From NCBI GenBank assembly GCA_964534745.1, contig CAZHQW010000043.1, positions 1 to 31,965 on the forward strand: DNA of 31,965 nucleotides, given 5' to 3'. How positions within the stretch are numbered: the stretch's first letter is position 1; each line of letters begins with the position of its first letter. Of the stretch, positions 24,553 through 31,965 are shown piece by piece. The position numbers were made by a program, and so were the translations under genes. The notes below the pieces were generated by a model, which ran no database searches, was not told the DNA's origin, and saw only the letters and a program-made list of their open reading frames with translations. Origin of the DNA: G020354785 sp964534745. GTDB taxonomy: Bacteria; Bacteroidota; Bacteroidia; Bacteroidales; UBA10428.

Positions 24553-25542
24553 ATGAGCCGTATCTTTAACTGGGGCATAATCGGACTTGGAAACATTGCC
24601 GAAACATTTGCCGGTGACCTGGGATTGCTGCCAAATGCAAATTTATACGCGGTAGCATCACGAAGCCAGCAAAAAGCTGATTTGTTTGCGAAAAAACATG
24701 GAGCAACCCATGCATATGGATGTTATGAGGATATAGTAAATAATAAAAATATAGATATAATCTATGTCGCTACTCCTCACTCCCTGCACTTTGAAAATAC
24801 TGCCATGTGCCTTACGAATAAAATTCCAGTGCTTTGTGAAAAGCCCCTTGCAATAAACTCTGCAGAGGTAAAGAGAATGGTAAATCTCTCGAAGGCCAAC
24901 GATACTTATCTCATGGAGGCTATGTGGACAATGTTCCTGCCTTCAATTGAAAAAACCCTTGAACTGGTTAATGAAAAAGCTATAGGCAATATTAAAATTG
25001 TAAGGGCTGATTTCGGAATCAGGGCCCCAAAAGACATTAATAACAGGCTTTTCAATAATGCCCTTGGAGGAGGGTCACTTTTGGATGTTGGAATCTACCC
25101 CGTTTTTCTTTCGCTCCTTCTCCTTGGCATGCCCTCATTAATTAAAGCCGCTGCACACATCGGTCCCACCAACGTGGACGAAAGCTGCGGTATAACTATG
25201 ATTTATGATAATGGACAGATTTCCGTATTATTCTCCAGTATTGTCGCAAGGACAGCCATGGAGGCGGAAATTATAGGAGATGGGGGCAGGATCATCATGC
25301 ACAGTGGTTTTTTCATGCCCACAAGACTCACTCTCCTAAGGGATAACACCGATCCCGAAATTATAGAGCCAGAGTATAAAGGCAAAGGATATCGTTATGA
25401 GGCTGAGGAAGCGATACACTGTTTAGAAAACGGAATGGTTGAAAGCAAAAAGATGAGCCATGCATTCAGTATGCAGCTGATGGAACTATTGGACTCAATA
25501 CGAAAAGAATGCGGGATTCATTATCCCAGTCATGATTTATGA
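24553..25542 (+). CDS. Gfo/Idh/MocA-family oxidoreductase
   Basis: A 329-residue NAD(P)-dependent sugar or polyol oxidoreductase. The Rossmann loop is GIIGLGNIAETFAGDL. ATPHSLHFENT and VLCEKPLAIN (the family EKP motif, with the catalytic-site Lys) follow, then the C-terminal substrate domain with GGGSLLDVGIYPV. The similarity is closest in feel to trans-1,2-dihydrobenzenediol dehydrogenase/glucose-fructose oxidoreductase-like members. The substrate cannot be deduced. No signal peptide, so cytosolic, unlike many Bacteroidota family members exported by Tat. It abuts the aldo/keto reductase (0 nt spacing), so they probably work in the same pathway. It converges with the permease gene at 25589. 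Confidence 0.9.
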   Translation: MSRIFNWGIIGLGNIAETFAGDLGLLPNANLYAVASRSQQKADLFAKKHGATHAYGCYEDIVNNKNIDIIYVATPHSLHFENTAMCLTNKIPVLCEKPLAINSAEVKRMVNLSKANDTYLMEAMWTMFLPSIEKTLELVNEKAIGNIKIVRADFGIRAPKDINNRLFNNALGGGSLLDVGIYPVFLSLLLLGMPSLIKAAAHIGPTNVDESCGITMIYDNGQISVLFSSIVARTAMEAEIIGDGGRIIMHSGFFMPTRLTLLRDNTDPEIIEPEYKGKGYRYEAEEAIHCLENGMVESKKMSHAFSMQLMELLDSIRKECGIHYPSHDL

Positions 25543-25588
25543 GGCCGGCACTTTCAGCCACATTTCCGCTTACCTGGCCGGTCTTATC

Positions 25589-28021
25589 CTACTCATATTG
25601 CAGGGATTTAACCGGGTTCCTGCTGGCCGCTACGTAAACAGTATAAAATACTGTGATTAATGCTATGATTACTGCTATCAGAAATGAAGCCACAAATTCA
25701 AAAGGGCTCAGGCTTATCCTGTAATAAAAATTCTGCAGCCATTCTCTCATTACAAAAAATGCAAGGGGCAAAGCCAGGACTGTTGAAATCATAATAAGAA
25801 TAACAATTTCCTTGATAAACAGCATAATAATTTTGAATATTGAAGAACCCAGAACTTTCCTGACTCCAATTTCCTTGGTCTTCTGTTCTGCTGCAAAAGA
25901 TGTCAGTCCGAATAATCCCAGGCATGCAATAAATACAGAAAGTATTGCAAAACCAAGGGCCAGCTTCCCGGTCCTTCTTTCCTCACGATAAATATTATTG
26001 AATTCCTCATCAAGAAAGAAATACTGGAAAGGATCGTTCACGGTGAATTTATCCCAGGTCTGCTCAATATTTTTTATTGTCTGATCCATATTTTCAGGTG
26101 ATATTCTAACTGTAATATAACCTCCCCAACCCCATGACGGTGGCTTGTAAAGAAAAACATGGGGTGAAATCGAGTCATGCAAAGTCTGGAAATTAAAATC
26201 CTTTACTACTCCCACAACTTTCAGGTATAACCACTTATCGGCTGTTCTTATTGGTTGCATCAATCTTGTTTCCAGGGGATTATCCAGATCAAACACCCTG
26301 ACAGCGCTTTCGTTTATAACGGCGGCAGCAGTGTCTGTGGCAAATTCTTCAGAAATGTAACGGCCTTTGTCAAGCTCAAGTTTGTAGGTATCAAAGTAAT
26401 CATAATCAGTCCAGTTCACGGTCATAAGTACGGTATTCTCGGAGCTTCTGCCCTCAATAAGGAATCCATTGTTACTGTTCGGATAACCGGGCACGGAAGT
26501 GGAGTTTGTGGAATTTATAACACCCGGGTATTTTTCTATCTCCTGCCTGAATACTTTGATTTTATCAATGCCAATTGCATCCGGACGCCTGATTACCAGC
26601 AGGTGCTCCTTGTCAAATCCAAGGTCCTTGTTCAGCATATATTGTATCTGCCTGTATATGATAATCGTGCAGACTATGATAAGTATAGAAATAAAAAACT
26701 GCAAAACTACCAGTATGCTCCTGGTCATACCGCTTCTCATACCTTGCTTTAGTTTGCCTGACAATATCTGAACAGGCCTGAACGATGCCATGAAAACCGA
26801 AGGATATAATCCTGATAAGACACCTATTGTTACTGCCAGGAGGATAAGGAGCGGGATAATATACCATTTGCTAAAATAATTGGTTGACAACTGAAGTTGT
26901 GCGAAATTATTAAACAATGGGAGGGTATACTCAACAATTATAACAGCTATCATCAGGGAAATTAAAGTAAGAACCACCGACTCAAGCAAAAATTGCTGTA
27001 TAAGCAACCTTTTTGTCGAGCCTATCACTTTTCTCAGTCCGACCTCTCTTGAACGGTTTGCCGACCGGGCGGTTGAAAGGTTCATATAATTTATCGCCGC
27101 AAGCAGAATAATAAAGAAAGCAATCAATGCGAAAATATATATGTACTTTTTGTCATTTGAAGGTTTTAACCCGTGCTGTATATGGGGATTCAGGTGTATG
27201 TCCACCAGAGGTTGCAGATACAGCCCGTAACGGTTACCGGCAGCAGCAAAATCATCAATAGTGATACCCAGCACTTGTTCCAGCTGCGGCCCAATATATT
27301 TTATAAGTACTGTTTGCATTTTTGCTTCCACTTCTTCAGGGGAAGCCCCTTCTTTTAATAAAACATAAGTATAAACATTGTTTGACAGCCAGAATTCATC
27401 ATTTGCACTATAATGAGTCTGGAAGGAGGCCAGTAAATCAAACTCAAAGTGGGCGTTTACAGGGACATTATCAATGATTCCCGTTATTGTAAAAAAGGTG
27501 GTGTCAGTATTCAATTTAATCATTTTGCCCACCGGATCTTCATTACCAAAGTACTTTTGTGCTGTTTCCCTGGTTAAGACAACCGTATGGGACTTGGCTA
27601 ACGCTGTTGACGGATCTCCCTGGAGCAATGGAATAGAAAAAATATTAAAAAAGCTTGAGTCTGCAAGCATAAAATGCTTTTCAAGAAAGCTCTTGTCTTC
27701 AAATTTTACTACCACCTCTCCCCACTCATCCATCCTCACAGCATCAATAACTTCAGGAATCTCGTTAACAAAGGCAGCAGCCGTAGGAGAAGCCGTCCAC
27801 GCCCCCTCAATTTCTTGAGACCCTATCTTGCCGCTAAGGTATACCCTGTAAATTCTTTTATACTTATCGTTAAATTTATCATAACTTAATTCCTGCAAAA
27901 TAAAAAGCATAATAATGATGCTACATGCAATTCCAATCGAGAGTCCAAGGACATTAATAAATACATAGGATTTGTGCCGGATTATATTTCTGAAGGCTAT
28001 CTTGAAAAAATTTCCAAACAT
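25589..28021 (-). CDS. MacB/FtsX-type ABC transporter permease
   Basis: An 810-residue permease starting at ATG 28021 (MFGNFFKIAFRNIIRHKS, the usual start). A longer frame to 28078 would run into the upstream radical SAM gene. It has the duplicated layout of Bacteroidota MacB-like permeases: an N-terminal membrane helix (about 21-43), a MacB periplasmic domain, FtsX membrane segments (about 285-440), a second helix with periplasmic domain, and a final FtsX block. The conserved RSREVGLRKVIGSTK and KEIGVRKVLGSS loops and the typical C-terminus RNPVKSLQYE are present. Such permeases pair with an ATPase and efflux parts for antibiotics, peptides or lipoproteins; none is in the window, so an external ATPase is implied. 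It follows the radical SAM gene by 17 nt. Confidence 0.92.
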   Translation of the reverse strand: MFGNFFKIAFRNIIRHKSYVFINVLGLSIGIACSIIIMLFILQELSYDKFNDKYKRIYRVYLSGKIGSQEIEGAWTASPTAAAFVNEIPEVIDAVRMDEWGEVVVKFEDKSFLEKHFMLADSSFFNIFSIPLLQGDPSTALAKSHTVVLTRETAQKYFGNEDPVGKMIKLNTDTTFFTITGIIDNVPVNAHFEFDLLASFQTHYSANDEFWLSNNVYTYVLLKEGASPEEVEAKMQTVLIKYIGPQLEQVLGITIDDFAAAGNRYGLYLQPLVDIHLNPHIQHGLKPSNDKKYIYIFALIAFFIILLAAINYMNLSTARSANRSREVGLRKVIGSTKRLLIQQFLLESVVLTLISLMIAVIIVEYTLPLFNNFAQLQLSTNYFSKWYIIPLLILLAVTIGVLSGLYPSVFMASFRPVQILSGKLKQGMRSGMTRSILVVLQFFISILIIVCTIIIYRQIQYMLNKDLGFDKEHLLVIRRPDAIGIDKIKVFRQEIEKYPGVINSTNSTSVPGYPNSNNGFLIEGRSSENTVLMTVNWTDYDYFDTYKLELDKGRYISEEFATDTAAAVINESAVRVFDLDNPLETRLMQPIRTADKWLYLKVVGVVKDFNFQTLHDSISPHVFLYKPPSWGWGGYITVRISPENMDQTIKNIEQTWDKFTVNDPFQYFFLDEEFNNIYREERRTGKLALGFAILSVFIACLGLFGLTSFAAEQKTKEIGVRKVLGSSIFKIIMLFIKEIVILIMISTVLALPLAFFVMREWLQNFYYRISLSPFEFVASFLIAVIIALITVFYTVYVAASRNPVKSLQYE

Positions 28022-28038
28022 ATAATTTGTTTTAGTTA

Positions 28039-29049
28039 TTACTCTGTAACAGCAATATGGTTCCCGCAGAACACACATTTGCCATCTTTGTCAATACCTG
28101 ACCTGTCAATATAATAACCTGTCCGCCTTATCACGGTTTTCTTACATTTACTGCACCTTGTATCCTGGCAATCCTTAATACTTATATTTCCTACAAAGAC
28201 ATAATTTAAGGTGCCGGCAGCAATATTATAGAGCCTTTCAAGGGTATCAGAACCTGTTGCCTCGATATTCATCCTGTACATTGGATGGTATCTTGAAAGG
28301 TGCAGCACTGTATCGGGACCAAGCTCCTCAGCAATCCAGTCCACCATCTTCTTAAACTCATCATCACTGTCATTCAGCGTAGGGATTACCAGGTTCGTTA
28401 TTTCAAGATGCTTCTTATGCCCGGCAATTATTTTAAGTGTATGCTTAACAGGCTCAAGCCTTGCGGAAGAGACTTCCCGGTAAAAACCTTCATTAAATGC
28501 TTTTAAATCAATATTGAATGCATCAATAAATTTCAATAGTTCGAGAAGCGGTTCTTTATTGATAAACCCGTTTGACACTATTACATTTTTTAGTCCGGCC
28601 CCCTGAACCAGAACGGCTGTTTCAATCATAAACTCAAACCAGACGGTTGGTTCGTTATAGGTATAGGCGACACCTATATTGTTGCTTCTTGACCTGGCAA
28701 GGGTCAGCACATCTTCCGCATTATAACTTTCTCTCAAATAAAGGTTCTCAGTGCCGGACTGCGATATCTGCCAGTTCTGGCAACATTTGCATTTCATATT
28801 GCATCCGTAACTGCCAATTGACAAAATCACCGAGCCCGGGAAAAAATGATACAGAGGTTTTTTCTCAACAGGATCGTAATTTATAGCTGAAAGAACTCCG
28901 AAATTCTCACTAATAAGCTGTCCTGTCGTGTTTCTTCTCACATTGCAGGTGCCTGTATTGCCATCCTTTATTATACAATTATGTGGGCATAAATTGCAAT
29001 TTACCTTTCCATTAAGCTTTTTATAAAAAGAAGCCTCTCTGTAACTCAT
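28039..29049 (-). CDS. AmrS-like radical SAM enzyme (AmmeMemoRadiSam type)
   Basis: A 336-residue radical SAM protein of the AmmeMemoRadiSam/PflA-like group. The 4Fe-4S motif CxxxCxxC is Cys83, Cys87 and Cys90 in GCNMKCKCCQNW. There is an N-terminal Cys cluster (Cys18, 21, 25, 35: CNLCPHNC...TCNVRR) and a C-terminal zinc-ribbon-like part (CSKCKKTV, CVFCGNH). Family marks AYTYNEPTVWFEF, NVIVSNGFI, DAFNIDLKAFNEGFY and LHLSRYHPMY are all visible. The known family partners are AMMECR1 (AmrA) and Memo (AmrB) proteins, which are absent here; the reaction is unknown. Cytosolic. Its neighbour is a MacB-type permease 17 nt downstream. The start is ATG 29049, in a 161-nt divergent region with the aldolase gene. 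Confidence 0.9.
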   Translation of the reverse strand: MSYREASFYKKLNGKVNCNLCPHNCIIKDGNTGTCNVRRNTTGQLISENFGVLSAINYDPVEKKPLYHFFPGSVILSIGSYGCNMKCKCCQNWQISQSGTENLYLRESYNAEDVLTLARSRSNNIGVAYTYNEPTVWFEFMIETAVLVQGAGLKNVIVSNGFINKEPLLELLKFIDAFNIDLKAFNEGFYREVSSARLEPVKHTLKIIAGHKKHLEITNLVIPTLNDSDDEFKKMVDWIAEELGPDTVLHLSRYHPMYRMNIEATGSDTLERLYNIAAGTLNYVFVGNISIKDCQDTRCSKCKKTVIRRTGYYIDRSGIDKDGKCVFCGNHIAVTE

Positions 29050-29180
29050 AGTACTTTATTCACAGGTGTAAATATAATTCACATACACTTATAAAGTTAC
29101 TAAAATATCAGGTGTAACAACAAAAAACATCCTTATTATAAATGGATAAATATTAATAAATGTAAGAACATCATTTTTAC

Positions 29181-29188
29181 TATTTTTG
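29181..29188 (+). promoter_or_regulatory. -7 box candidate for the aldolase operon
   Basis: TATTTTTG is an exact TAnnTTTG match 22 nt before the ATG at 29211, a distance that gives a leader of about 15 nt. No TTTG is found 19-20 nt upstream, so the -33 part is missing. The divergent region also carries CAGGTGTAA twice (near 29062 and 29110), of unknown meaning. Confidence 0.35.
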
Positions 29189-29210
29189 TCATTAACTATA
29201 ATTTAAAAGA

Positions 29211-29846
29211 ATGAAAGAAAACGGAGTGGAAAAATATAAAAAGGAAGTAGCCTACTTTATGAGGCGTTTGTATAAAAAAAACCTTACAACAAGCATAGGT
29301 GGAAATATAAGCTATAGGTTTGATGATTCTACTGTTATAATTACTCCTTCGGAGCTTGACAAGGCAAAAATAAAGGGACGGCAGACAGGGGTTATTACAA
29401 CTGACGGAAAAAGTATTACAGCGGACATCAAGCTGAGTATAGAAACAGGCATGCACCTCTCTATTTATAAAAAGAGACCCGACATAAAAGCTATTATACA
29501 TGCTCATCCCCCTGTTTCTACAAGTTTCACGGCGATGAACCACAAAATTAACTGCCGGTTAATAGCTGAGGCTTACTTTGTGCTGGGCATCCCGCAGATG
29601 GCGGGGTATGCACTTATGGGGACGAAGCCTCTGGCTGCCATCGTATCGGAAAAAGCACTTAAGACAAATGTTATACTGATGCAGAATCACGGTGTAATAT
29701 GCCTTGGAAAATCACTGCTTGATGCTTTCTGCAAAATTGAAGTGCTGGAAGCTTCAGCAAAAATAACTCTAATAACTGAACTGATGAAGGACTCAAGAGA
29801 ATTAACACCTGCACAGATAAAGGAAATTGACAATATTATTCATTAA
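29211..29846 (+). CDS. Class II aldolase, L-fuculose-phosphate aldolase-like
   Basis: Zinc-dependent class II aldolase/adducin domain protein (211 aa). The E. coli FucA catalytic set Glu73, His92, His94 and His155 corresponds here to Glu78 (LSIETGMHLS), His97/His99 (IIHAHPP) and His160 (LMQNHGV), a constant +5 shift. This strongly supports a FucA-like fold with intact active site. It would split L-fuculose-1-phosphate into lactaldehyde and dihydroxyacetone phosphate; other sugar phosphates such as rhamnulose or ribulose phosphates cannot be excluded. Length is close to the 215 residues of FucA. Cytosolic. The following aldo/keto reductase begins 9 nt after its stop and might reduce the lactaldehyde product (inference). 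Confidence 0.88.
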   Translation: MKENGVEKYKKEVAYFMRRLYKKNLTTSIGGNISYRFDDSTVIITPSELDKAKIKGRQTGVITTDGKSITADIKLSIETGMHLSIYKKRPDIKAIIHAHPPVSTSFTAMNHKINCRLIAEAYFVLGIPQMAGYALMGTKPLAAIVSEKALKTNVILMQNHGVICLGKSLLDAFCKIEVLEASAKITLITELMKDSRELTPAQIKEIDNIIH

Positions 29847-29855
29847 CTGCAGGCT

Positions 29856-30848
29856 ATGGAATATAAAAAACTGGCAAAAAGTGAAATACAGGTCTCTGAA
29901 ATAACTTTCGGAGCCTGGGTTACAGGAGGTTTGTTCTGGGGAGGGGCTGACAAAAGGGAGTCCGTTCACGCCATACATAAGGCAATAGACTGCGGAATAA
30001 CTTCTATCGACACAGCTCCGGTTTACGGATTTGGAGAAAGTGAAAGAATTGTAGGAGAAGCAATAAAGGGGAAGCGTGATAAAGTGCAAATCTTTACAAA
30101 ATACGGACTTAGATGGGATTCAAATAAGGGGAGTTACTATTTTGATATAACCGACCACAAGGGCAAAAGCACCTCTTTATACCGATATGCCGGGAAAGAA
30201 AGCATCATTTATGAATGTGAACAAAGCTTAAAAAGGCTGGGGACTGATTATATTGATCTCTACCAGATTCACTGGCCCGATGTAACGACCCCCATTGAGG
30301 AAAGCATGGAAGCTGTCAGTAAACTAATATCTGAAGGTAAAGTAAGGGCTGCCGGTGTATCCAATTTTTCAGCCGGATTACTAAAAAATGCGGGCCGGAC
30401 GGCCGAGATCTGCTCGGACCAGGTTCACTACAGTATGGTGACCAGAGATATAGAACAGGAACTTATACCCTATTGCATGGAAAACAATATTAGCATTCTT
30501 GCATACAGTCCCCTTGAAAGAGGCGTATTAACAGGTAAGATAACACCCGGTTACAAGTTCATGCCAGGTGATAACAGGTCGGAAAGTCCTTACTTTAAGA
30601 AAAAGAATCTTGAAAGGATAAATACATTCCTTGACAGTATCAGACCACTTGCCCGTGAAAGGAATATAACCCTGCCCCAGCTTGTTATTAACTGGACTAT
30701 GCAACGACCCGGTATTACTACGGTACTTGTCGGATCAAGAAACAGTGACCAGGTTGATGAGAATGTCAAAGCCGCAGGGTTTAAGCTTAGCAGCGAAGAA
30801 ATTGATATTATTGACGGCAAATTGGATAAAATAAGGCTCGAGCTCTGA
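29856..30848 (+). CDS. Aldo/keto reductase
   Basis: A 330-residue NAD(P)H-dependent aldo/keto reductase. The tetrad is intact: Asp52 and Tyr57 in IDTAPVYGFG, Lys82 in FTKYGLRWD and His139 in YQIHWPDVTTP. The cofactor region reads GITTVLVGSRNSDQVDEN. It resembles IolS/YajO-type reductases rather than the YghZ type of the gene at 23563. The exact substrate is unknown. The family's natural substrates include aldehydes such as lactaldehyde and methylglyoxal, which fits its position 9 nt after the aldolase gene. Cytosolic. It converges on the sugar kinase gene with 18 nt between stops. Confidence 0.9.
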   Translation: MEYKKLAKSEIQVSEITFGAWVTGGLFWGGADKRESVHAIHKAIDCGITSIDTAPVYGFGESERIVGEAIKGKRDKVQIFTKYGLRWDSNKGSYYFDITDHKGKSTSLYRYAGKESIIYECEQSLKRLGTDYIDLYQIHWPDVTTPIEESMEAVSKLISEGKVRAAGVSNFSAGLLKNAGRTAEICSDQVHYSMVTRDIEQELIPYCMENNISILAYSPLERGVLTGKITPGYKFMPGDNRSESPYFKKKNLERINTFLDSIRPLARERNITLPQLVINWTMQRPGITTVLVGSRNSDQVDENVKAAGFKLSSEEIDIIDGKLDKIRLEL

Positions 30849-30866
30849 ATGTTTATAGGATGATTT

Positions 30867-31787
30867 TCAAATCTTATAGGTCTCGGCGAAATCCTTGGAT
30901 ATATAATTATCGTAATTCATGCAGACATGTGTGGCAAACTCGATAGCTGTTCCTATTATATCTGCCCACACAGGCTCTTCAAGGGTGTTCAGATCTTTGA
31001 ATTTTATGTCATTCTTATATAAAGAGTAAACAATACCTGCATTGAAACTATCTCCCGCCCCTATGGTACTTTTAGCTTCAATCTCCTTGGTCCTGTACTG
31101 GCTGTTAGTTTTCAAAGTACGCAGAAATACTCCTTTATGGGCAGAAGTATAAAGAAGGTTCGGGGCCATGGTTTTTATCTCATTAAAGGCTTCATCAGCA
31201 TTCTTTACCCCGAATATAAATGAAAAGTCCTCATTTGAACCCCTTACAATATTGGCAAGTGAAATATTCTCAACAATCATCGGCTTTAGCCTCGGCAAAT
31301 CATGCAGATGCTGCTTCCTGAAGTTGGGATCATATATTACTATGGCTTTTTTCTTGTTACCCTGTTTAATGAATTCTATCAGTTTAGGCCTCACCTCTGG
31401 CGTGATAGCATAAATAGATCCGAAAATAATAATATCATCCTGGTGAATTTCAGGGAAGTTTATGTTAAGACGCTTTTCGGGATATATCTTATAGAAATCA
31501 TAGCTGGCATCACAGTTTTCATTTAAAAATGCAAGGGCCAGGCTCGATTTTCCGTCATAGTACCTGTATACATAGTCCGTAGAGACATTATTGTTTTTAA
31601 GAAAATTATCTATAAAATTACCAACCTCATCCAATCCGTATTCACCTATAAAGTGAGTTGGCACATTCAGCCTTCCCAGTGATACTGCACAATTAAGGCA
31701 GGCACCCCCTGCCTTGGCCGTAAAAGGCTGGTTATTACTAAAAAGAATATCAAGCACTGTTTCACCTATTGCAAAAACCTTTCTCAT
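30867..31787 (-). CDS. PfkB-family carbohydrate kinase (fructokinase-like)
   Basis: A 306-residue ribokinase/PfkB-type kinase that should phosphorylate a free sugar with ATP. The N-terminal pattern KAGGACLNCAVSLGRL is the first PfkB signature. The second is STIGAGDSFNAG with base Asp246. Between them are VIYDPNFRKQH and VRGSNEDFSFIFG. Similarity in layout is to fructokinases; the sugar cannot be deduced reliably. Cytosolic. The start ATG at 31787 is well placed, with no long in-frame alternative. It is a single gene on -, convergent with the aldo/keto reductase. The region beyond it (31788-31965) contains no convincing gene. Confidence 0.92.
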   Translation of the reverse strand: MRKVFAIGETVLDILFSNNQPFTAKAGGACLNCAVSLGRLNVPTHFIGEYGLDEVGNFIDNFLKNNNVSTDYVYRYYDGKSSLALAFLNENCDASYDFYKIYPEKRLNINFPEIHQDDIIIFGSIYAITPEVRPKLIEFIKQGNKKKAIVIYDPNFRKQHLHDLPRLKPMIVENISLANIVRGSNEDFSFIFGVKNADEAFNEIKTMAPNLLYTSAHKGVFLRTLKTNSQYRTKEIEAKSTIGAGDSFNAGIVYSLYKNDIKFKDLNTLEEPVWADIIGTAIEFATHVCMNYDNYISKDFAETYKI

Positions 31788-31957
31788 TATTATATTTATT
31801 TCATCAATATTTATTTTCGATTAACCGGTAAAATTAAACAAAATATACCAAACATATTAAAGGTATGATAAGAAAGTATTTCAGAAATCCCGTTCAAAAT
31901 GTAAAAAGCAATGATTATTTTCCTGTTCACTGTAATCCAATAGATTTACAATTTTAA

Positions 31958-31965
31958 TAACTTTG
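31958..31965 (+). promoter_or_regulatory. -7 box at the window edge
   Basis: TAACTTTG is an exact TAnnTTTG match ending on the last base of the window. No TTTG at the expected -33 position is seen. It may serve a gene beyond the window. Evidence is the 8-nt motif only. Confidence 0.25.

Noticed and set aside
25543..25582. CCGGC/GCCGG pair between the converging Gfo/Idh and permease genes as a terminator
   Set aside because: Only 5 bp with a 27-nt loop and no U-rich tail on either strand.
26255..26752. 165-codon open frame on + inside the permease gene
   Set aside because: Shadow of a conserved gene; no family features.
28022..28078. Longer start for the MacB-type permease
   Set aside because: It overlaps the end of the radical SAM gene, and the family always begins at MFGNFFKIAFRN.
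29062..29120. CAGGTGTAA repeated twice in the divergent region
   Set aside because: Nine bases, two copies only, no symmetric arrangement with either promoter; recorded but not called as an operator.
31865..31957. 30-codon frame (MIRKYFRNPVQ...) at the right edge
   Set aside because: No recognisable domain, no ribosome-binding support, and very short.

Overview
The window looks like part of a Bacteroidota genome, probably Bacteroidales/Marinilabiliales-like. The evidence is type IX secretion (T9SS) C-terminal sorting tails on several enzymes, -7 elements of the TAnnTTTG type, few Shine-Dalgarno sequences, FtsX-type permeases ending in NPVKSLQYE, a SiaC/DUF1987 protein and a GH3-serine hydrolase fusion. 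A 100-N assembly gap shows that it is a draft or metagenomic scaffold. No tRNA, rRNA, CRISPR array or phage genes were seen.

Region 1 (1-12157, all on +) is the downstream part of a hemicellulose utilisation locus. It holds the C-terminus of a GH43-like enzyme cut by the window edge, a GH51 arabinofuranosidase, a CE1 esterase, a GH95 enzyme whose active-site motif suggests alpha-L-galactosidase, a large modular GH43 and a SASA-type acetylesterase. The first four are tightly packed (16 nt, 8-nt overlap, 4 nt). A good Bacteroidota promoter precedes the large GH43. Together the set fits removal of arabinose, xylose, L-galactose or fucose, acetyl and feruloyl groups from a complex arabinoxylan. 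The SusC/SusD pair is not in the window and would lie upstream.

Region 2 (12158-13600) holds two small genes on - (an RRM RNA-binding protein and a SlyD-like FKBP), surrounded by a cluster of GGGACAGCGCCC-type palindromic repeats that resemble REP/RAYT-associated elements. One inverted pair encloses the start of an alkaline phosphatase gene. The assembly gap sits at one of the repeats, and the last 20 nt before it equal the first 20 nt after it.

Region 3 (13383-21290, +) is envelope-related: alkaline phosphatase, a PorE-like TPR/propeller/OmpA protein, a secreted C1 (bleomycin hydrolase-like) peptidase, a Cys-rich DUF6485-like protein and a GH3/beta-lactamase-fold fusion. Region 4 (21296-23336, -) has an aminotransferase, a small unknown protein with its own terminator, and a SiaC-family phosphoprotein. 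Region 5 (23563-31787) has an aldo/keto reductase plus Gfo/Idh/MocA pair (+), an AmrS-like radical SAM enzyme plus MacB/FtsX-type permease pair (-), a fuculose-phosphate aldolase-like protein plus aldo/keto reductase pair (+), and a PfkB sugar kinase (-). These sugar-metabolic genes could process the deoxy-sugars or other sugars released by region 1, but that link is inference. No gene-free stretch exceeds 300 bases.
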